This document shows positions 59,036-64,000 of a DNA stretch of 64,000 nt, piece by piece. The position numbers and the translations under genes are program-made. This stretch comes from Strongylocentrotus purpuratus (Eukaryota > Echinodermata > Echinoidea > Camarodonta > Strongylocentrotidae), in NCBI RefSeq assembly GCF_000002235.5, contig NW_022145606.1, positions 51,766,333-51,830,332 on the forward strand, read 5' to 3'. The number at the start of each line of letters is the position of its first letter. The stretch's first letter is position 1. Below the pieces are notes generated by a model. That model was not told the origin of the DNA. It made no database searches and saw only the letters and a list, made by a program, of their open reading frames with translations.

Positions 59036-59390
59036 TTATATCAAATGACGATTTATCATTCTCACCAGATACGGTAGGGCACTACTTCTGAATTTGTCAG
59101 TTTTACACTCTCTTAGCCTATCGCTGTGTCGGATGCTGCGGTTTATGATCTGTGTCTTGGGCAACCAGTCTTCGAAATTTGTCTGAAGTGATTCTGCAAA
59201 AGTTAGGAATATAATAAATGATTCCTTCAATCGCTTGGTGTTGTGAGCTCAATCTTCTGGAGGGCATCGTTGTAGTTCACATACTTGTCAGAGAGAATAA
59301 TCCGCAGGGTCCTTTTCTGGATCATAAACTTAGATGGATAAGTGCACCTTCTTTTGATACGTGCCCCCTTTTCACATGTGAGAAGTGCAA
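59036..59390 (-). pseudogene. LINE reverse transcriptase C-terminal relic
   Basis: The minus strand encodes IQKRTLRIILSDKYVNYNDA then LQKIELTTPS. After a frameshift near 59235 it continues RLKESFIIFLTFAESLQ, then LRECKTDKFRSSALPYLVRM, ending at TAA near 59036. This follows the usual C-terminal pattern of LINE polymerases (QKRALRII..., then ...RFRxSPIPYLxRLLN). Only about 110 residues remain. Confidence 0.65.
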
Positions 59391-59439
59391 TAGGTGCATC
59401 TTTCCCCACGGCACTAATGTCTTTCGGTAAGAAATCAAT

Positions 59440-59612
59440 CTGTATTAGCCAGTCTCCACCCAGGTGATGTAAATGATTACCCGGTAGGAAGAAATTCCTC
59501 GAATGCCAGAGCGCCTTATCAGGGCTACTCGACTAATGACGGGGTAATAATAGTAAAGCGCTTATAAAAATTTGTATTGAGCACTATATAAATGTTACAA
59601 TTAATATTATCT
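59440..59612 (+). mobile_element. SINE-like fragment
   Basis: Contains AGAGCGCCTTATCAGGGCTA, GGGGTAATAATAGTAAAGCG and GCACTATATAAATGTTA, a 3' region common to interspersed repeats of marine invertebrates. No head was recognised. Confidence 0.4.
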
Positions 59613-60177
59613 TTCCCCTTCTAATAATTGCCCCCTCCTTCCACCTTTGAATGAACCTTGGGTATGAGAGGGGTCCCTTTTCACCTCTTTTACTTTGATC
59701 CTTCCCCCTATTCCTATCTAATAAGTTCCTTTTGTTCCTTTTGATAAGACTTAGTGTCACCTTCTTTCCATTGTAATACGTGCCCCTTCTCATTTTGTAA
59801 ATGTCTTTTTCGCTTCTGATACGCGCCCCTTTCAAATATGATAACGTCTCCTTGTTACTTTTGATATCTGAGTGAGATTTAAATTAGGTGTGGATGCATG
59901 AAATGCGACCGACTCGTTGAAATACGCAGATGTCAACGTATGGGACTGTGATGAAAATAAACAACGAAAAAGGTGTCCTAAATGTACGATCTCTAAAAAA
60001 TAACTTTACCGAAAGCTGCATTATATTAATACAAATATTCAGATATCAAAAATACTTTTTCTAACATCTTCATTAATCAGTTTTATCAGTTTTTGTGATC
60101 CAATAGCCGTAAGAGGGGCTTTCTGGCAAACCAAAGTTGTTGCGAAACAAGAAAATTTCTTCATGCCAGAAGGGCGC
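59613..60177. other. No gene seen
   Basis: Mixed-composition sequence with repeated (T)nGATACGCGCCCC / GATACGTGCCCC-like words around 59360, 59775 and 59820, suggesting a decayed short repeat. Confidence 0.35.
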
Positions 60178-60207
60178 TAACTATGCGCGCGTACGCGCGC
60201 ATAGTTA
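60178..60207. repeat. Perfect 30-bp palindrome
   Basis: Arms TAACTATGCGCGCGT and its exact complement with no spacer. The central 16 bases alternate purine and pyrimidine. A shorter related CGCGCATAGTTACGCG follows at once. Confidence 0.95.
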
Positions 60208-61270
60208 CGCGCATAGTTACGCGTACGATAACGGCAGGTTAAAGGTCAAGACCAGTAATGGTAAAATTGCAGTTCAAGGGTTTTGGGTGCGAAATATCCA
60301 TTCAATATTGTTTGAATATTGTCTTCAGAGGTTTAGATGGCAATACTTCAACCTAAATTCTCAAAAAAGCAGAAATATATGCCCAAATGCTCAATGTTGA
60401 AATGGCCGAATGAACGGTTCAGTCGCTTGCCGTTCGATGAACAATTTTAAAATTCAAACAGCGCTATCTATCAGGAGTAACTATACTGCGCATGCGCTAA
60501 TGTCTGTCGTCTGCTTGCAATGGCGAGATTTGAGAATCGATTACAAGTTGAAATAAACATTGGGTTTGTATACTAGCAAAGTGACTGCGGTAGCTGCCAG
60601 TGATGAACCGTGTTGCGTCGGGCTCAGCTGTACATGTATGGAAGGATTGCCCGGCCCTCGCATGGGCTGTCTGCATTCACCACCACAGTTGAGATCTGAG
60701 CCGTGTCAGTTCGTTCACTAAATTCTACAACTTTACAATATTAAACCAGCAGTACTAGGCTTAGCATTTGACGAAAAGGGACTTACCTGTGTTCCGTGTA
60801 TTTTTTGTCCGTGCCAAAAAAAAAAATCATAATTTAGCATTGAAAATCGGAAGGATAGGATTCCACTAGCATGACTAGTGATAACACTTTCCCAGGTCGA
60901 TCCCCGTCAAAATCAAATCACAGCAAGGGGCTAACTAGGCCAACAAAGAGGTATGGAAAGACCAAACATGATGAACAAAATTCATGTAAACGTTCTGCGA
61001 TCTTCAATTTCGGCGCAATTTCTCGTAAATTTCTAGATCATCGTATTTGTCGCTAAATACATTACAAATTGTCCATTACGAAATACACACGACACATTGT
61101 GTACGATGATCTCGCACCCAAATGAGTGTGTCTGGCTATTCTAGCCAGTCAACGTGCCCGTGTACCTGTTGAGTAACCCCCCTTGTATTTTGTCAATTAT
61201 ATTGTGCACCTATAATTTCGCGCGTTTTCCTCCTTGGCCCAACCGTCATGCCGATCGGTCGCGCCGCACT
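60208..61270. other. No gene seen
   Basis: Contains a GCGCATGCGC palindrome near 60490 (NRF-1-like). No exon chain could be supported. Confidence 0.35.
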
Positions 61271-61274
61271 GAAT

Positions 61275-61335
61275 ATATAGGAAGGGGAGTGGGAGGGGGA
61301 GGGGAAGGGGGAGGGGGAGGGGGGGGGGGCGAGGG
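61275..61335. repeat. G-rich run (GGGGGA)n
   Basis: Almost uninterrupted G with single A spacers, ending in a G9 run. A strong quadruplex candidate. Confidence 0.85.
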
Positions 61336-61339
61336 AAGG

Positions 61340-61472
61340 TGCATCATAAAACTATGTTGTCTATATTATCGTCACCATCGAGTTATATCATCGAGGTTCT
61401 TTATCGGTGTTTTTCTTGTTTTCCTTCTCCTCCTCTAGCTCCTACTTGTACTTTCTTCTTCTTCAATTCTTC

Positions 61473-61504
<32 letters not shown>

Positions 61505-62060
61505 CTTCTTCCTTGTTTTGCTTCTTCTTCACTTTCTTCTAAAAGGCCTATACATCTTCTTCATCTTCTTCTTCGTCTTCTTCTTCACCTCCTCCTCTGG
61601 CTACTTTTGTCAGTTCCGTCTCTTCTTCTTCTTCTTCTTCTTCTTCTTCCTTTTCTCCTTTTACTTCTCTTCTTCTTCTTCTTCTTCTTCTTCTTCTATT
61701 TCTTCGTCTTCTATATAACAATACTTTTGTTCAAAGGCGATTGAAATCCAGTAGATAATAGTTTGCCCGTAATGAGGCAAAAGACCGCAGCACCAACTCA
61801 TGCATTATGTATTAAATTTGTATTCATTGTTGTTCAGGTTGATTGCAATATCATTATAAAATGGAGAATTGGCCCAGGCAAAAAGACCTCAGCACATCCC
61901 CCCCCCCCCCCTTCCTCTGGATAATCCGTAATGGTACGCTTATGGTGTATATTATTATGATATTTGAGATTCAAAATATCAAATTCTGTGTGTACTAAAA
62001 ACATAACGCTCTGAAAATTAACCATTGCTCCATTTTATAAAAAGGAAAAGGGAAACTACA
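61340..62060 (+). repeat. Dispersed repeat with CTT microsatellite core, copy 1
   Basis: Left part (TATTATCGTCACCATCGAG), a CTT-rich core (about 61420-61700), then GTTCAAAGGCGATTGAAATC, a TTTGCCCGTAATGAGG segment, a C run near 61900 and a CCGTAATGGTA segment. The same order occurs at 63350-63620. Long Ser/Phe/Leu repeats predicted here are microsatellite noise. Confidence 0.7.
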
Positions 62061-62303
62061 TTGAAAGGATAAACAAAGAAATTTCACACAACATCCACTT
62101 TAATTACAGTATAAAGTCGTATATTATAGGAGAGATGTGAAAGCTAAAATTTGAATTGTAAAACTATTTGCAATAATCTGTGTAAGGATCAAATGTAATT
62201 ATAATTCCTCAATGAGTTAATAAAACAATAATATATATTCCTATAACCACATACAAAAAGTTTATTGCAACACCTCAAAATCTGCAGGACACATGTCATC
62301 CCG

Positions 62304-62441
62304 CAATGGCGTAGTGTGGGGGAGGGGGAGGGGATAATTTCGAAAAACCAAAAGAAACCATCAGGATATATTTTTCGAAACAACAAAGAAATACATAATT
62401 TGGCGTGCCCCCTCAATCAGTCCGACCACGCTCCGCCACTG
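62304..62441. mobile_element. hAT-type MITE, 138 bp
   Basis: Ends CAATGGCGTAGTGTGG and (inverse) CAGTGGCGGAGCGTGG, flanked by a perfect 8-bp duplication TCATCCCG (62296-62303 and 62442-62449). The ends resemble those of the MITE at 37502. Confidence 0.85.
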
Positions 62442-62459
62442 TCATCCCGCATGTCACCT

Positions 62460-63190
62460 TCCAAATGAGATGATTACGCCATTGGCAATAATGCATGACA
62501 GACTGAATATCGTTCAGAACACTTTTTATTCTCCCAACAAAAGGAGGATATTCTGTTGACAATATCGATGAATTTTGCAACATGTTGCGTATGACTAACT
62601 TTATACAACATATTTAGATGTAATTCCACGATAAAATATCAATGAAAAGGGGAGAAAACAAGCTTTACGAAATAACAAACTTGAATTGCGGTACCTTTGT
62701 TAGGGGTTTCTTTCCTGTTTTGGGCAAATACTGTTGATCATGGATTGTTTTTTTTTTAATTTTTCTATCATGTGCTGACGTGTTCCAAGGCTCGCGTATT
62801 CCCAGTTTTTTTTTCTTTATGTGTTTTATTGAACAATGATATTTTTTTTTAAATCACAATATTTACAAGTTATTATAAAAACATTACAAAAAATCAGTAA
62901 AACGCAGATCAAAACCTCACGAACTAAATTCGACATGAACTATATATAATAAACAAGTTATCATCTACATAGTAGCAGAATATTTGCTACTTTGAAACCT
63001 ACAACATTTACAACATTATAAAACAGGATTATAAGACAAACCTCCATTTTATAAAGTTTAGATCCATCTCCTACAAACAAACTTTGAAGACAGTAGTTGT
63101 ATACTGGGCGTATGATAATTATAGACGAGCCCATTTTGATTATTCACTTTTTTTTTTTAGTGCGTACACGGAGTCTGGCGTTTATAAGGA
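62460..63190. other. AT-rich stretch, no gene seen
   Basis: Several T runs (62745, 62808, 62842, 63150) and no exon or RNA gene. Confidence 0.4.
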
Positions 63191-63194
63191 AGTT

Positions 63195-64000
63195 GGGGGG
63201 GGGGGGGGGGCGGGGCGTTTAGATAATTTTGACAAATTCAACGGGAATTAGAAACATGGCGGGATTAACATGACTTATGTAAGGAGAACCAACAACATGA
63301 TCACAGAATTAAAAAAACGCTCGAATCGTGCTGGGTTGTTACTTTATGACGTCATATTGTCGTCACCATCGAAGGTCATTATCGGGACCCATTATACCCT
63401 CATTTTCTTTTTCTCATTTTGTTTCTTCTTCTTCTTCTCCTCCTGCTCCTACTTTTGTTCTTCTTGTTCATTTCCTCCTTCTTCTTCTTCTATATTTTGT
63501 TCAAGGCGTTTGAAATCTAGTAGACGATAATTTGCCCGTCGTAATAGAGCGCAGCACCCCCCCCCCCCGACAAGCCGTAATGGTATTTTCTCTATGTTTT
63601 TCTTTTATACTATAATAATTTGGAAAATAATGCTAATTATGGATGTGATGTGATGTGATTATAAATTGTGATGACGCGTTTCAAGTAGATCACCCTCTTA
63701 ACAAACCAGCTATCAGGTGATATAGAGCCCATTTTTATAATTTTTTTTTTTTTTTTGTGCATGATTGAGCCTGTTGGTGGGGGGGGGGGGGGGGGGGGAG
63801 GTAATTTTGTCATATTCAATCGCAAATGAAAAAGTGACGAGTGAGTAGCACCTTGCTCTCAACTAGACGAACTATAACTGCATGAAAAAACGATTAAATT
63901 GTGCTGCGTTGTCACTTTGGTGTTGAAGAGTGCCGAAAACTGAAAACTGACATTATTCAGAAACAACCGCTACAAGTAGAATTTTTTTTAACGATTTACT
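63195..64000 (+). repeat. Dispersed repeat copies 2 and 3 (tandem, about 585-bp period)
   Basis: Copy 2 runs from the G run at 63197 through AAAAAAACGCTCGAATCGTG, a CTT core near 63420-63490, TTTGCCCGTCGTAATAG and a C run at 63558. A third copy begins with the G run at 63779 and AAAAAACGATTAAATTGTGC at about 63886, and continues beyond the window. Confidence 0.7.

Noticed and set aside
61339-61718. Long Ser-, Phe- and Leu-repeat frames
   Set aside because: Translations of a CTT microsatellite in different frames.
63637-63825. Proline-rich minus-strand frame at the right end
   Set aside because: Translation of the poly-G run at 63779 and a T run.

Overview
The window looks like an AT-rich animal nuclear genome. 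Genes have introns with GT-AG boundaries, and there is a SINE with a tRNA-like head, LINEs, a Ty3/Gypsy-type LTR element, a PIF/Harbinger DNA transposon and leucine-rich-repeat exons of the type found in expanded NLR immune gene families. That combination, with abundant poly-G/poly-C runs, suggests a marine invertebrate deuterostome, perhaps an echinoderm. The species cannot be fixed from the sequence alone.

Layout. 1-12.6 kb: about ten head-to-tail units of roughly 1.1-1.2 kb that look like non-autonomous Helitrons on the minus strand (terminal hairpin followed by CTAG). Clusters of a 60-70 bp hairpin mini-repeat separate many of them. 12.6-19.65 kb and 28.32-28.5 kb: a six-copy tandem array with a 1206-bp period built from a related unit. 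Its sixth copy is split by an 8.67-kb PIF/Harbinger element (19649-28315). The element has terminal inverted repeats, a 3-bp target duplication checked against the five unsplit copies, a complete four-exon transposase (345 aa) and a convergent complete four-exon Myb/SANT-like partner gene (227 aa). 28.5-30.5 kb: more Helitron-like units.

30.9-34.6 kb: three exons of a host LRR (NLR-like) gene on the plus strand, whose reading phases join perfectly. Two of them are near copies from a local duplication of about 3.2 kb. Further, less certain exons lie at 46.95-48.03 kb. Between them, in what would be one long intron, sits a young LTR retrotransposon (36312-46092, minus strand). It contains a CR1/L2-like LINE (about 39957-44035) and a hAT-type MITE (37502-37820). 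Another intron holds one inverted-repeat element inside another (32100-33215 with 32332-33011).

51.5-56.9 kb: a second, nearly complete CR1-like LINE on the minus strand. ORF1 carries a SAP domain and an SGNH esterase; ORF2 carries a PHD finger, endonuclease and reverse transcriptase. 57-64 kb: tandem repeats, a SINE with a tRNA-like head, a LINE relic, a second hAT MITE with its 8-bp duplication, a 30-bp perfect palindrome, CTT microsatellites and a dispersed repeat of about 0.6 kb. Most of the window is mobile-element sequence. The only host coding sequence I can support is the LRR gene, plus one orphan exon candidate at 50.35 kb.
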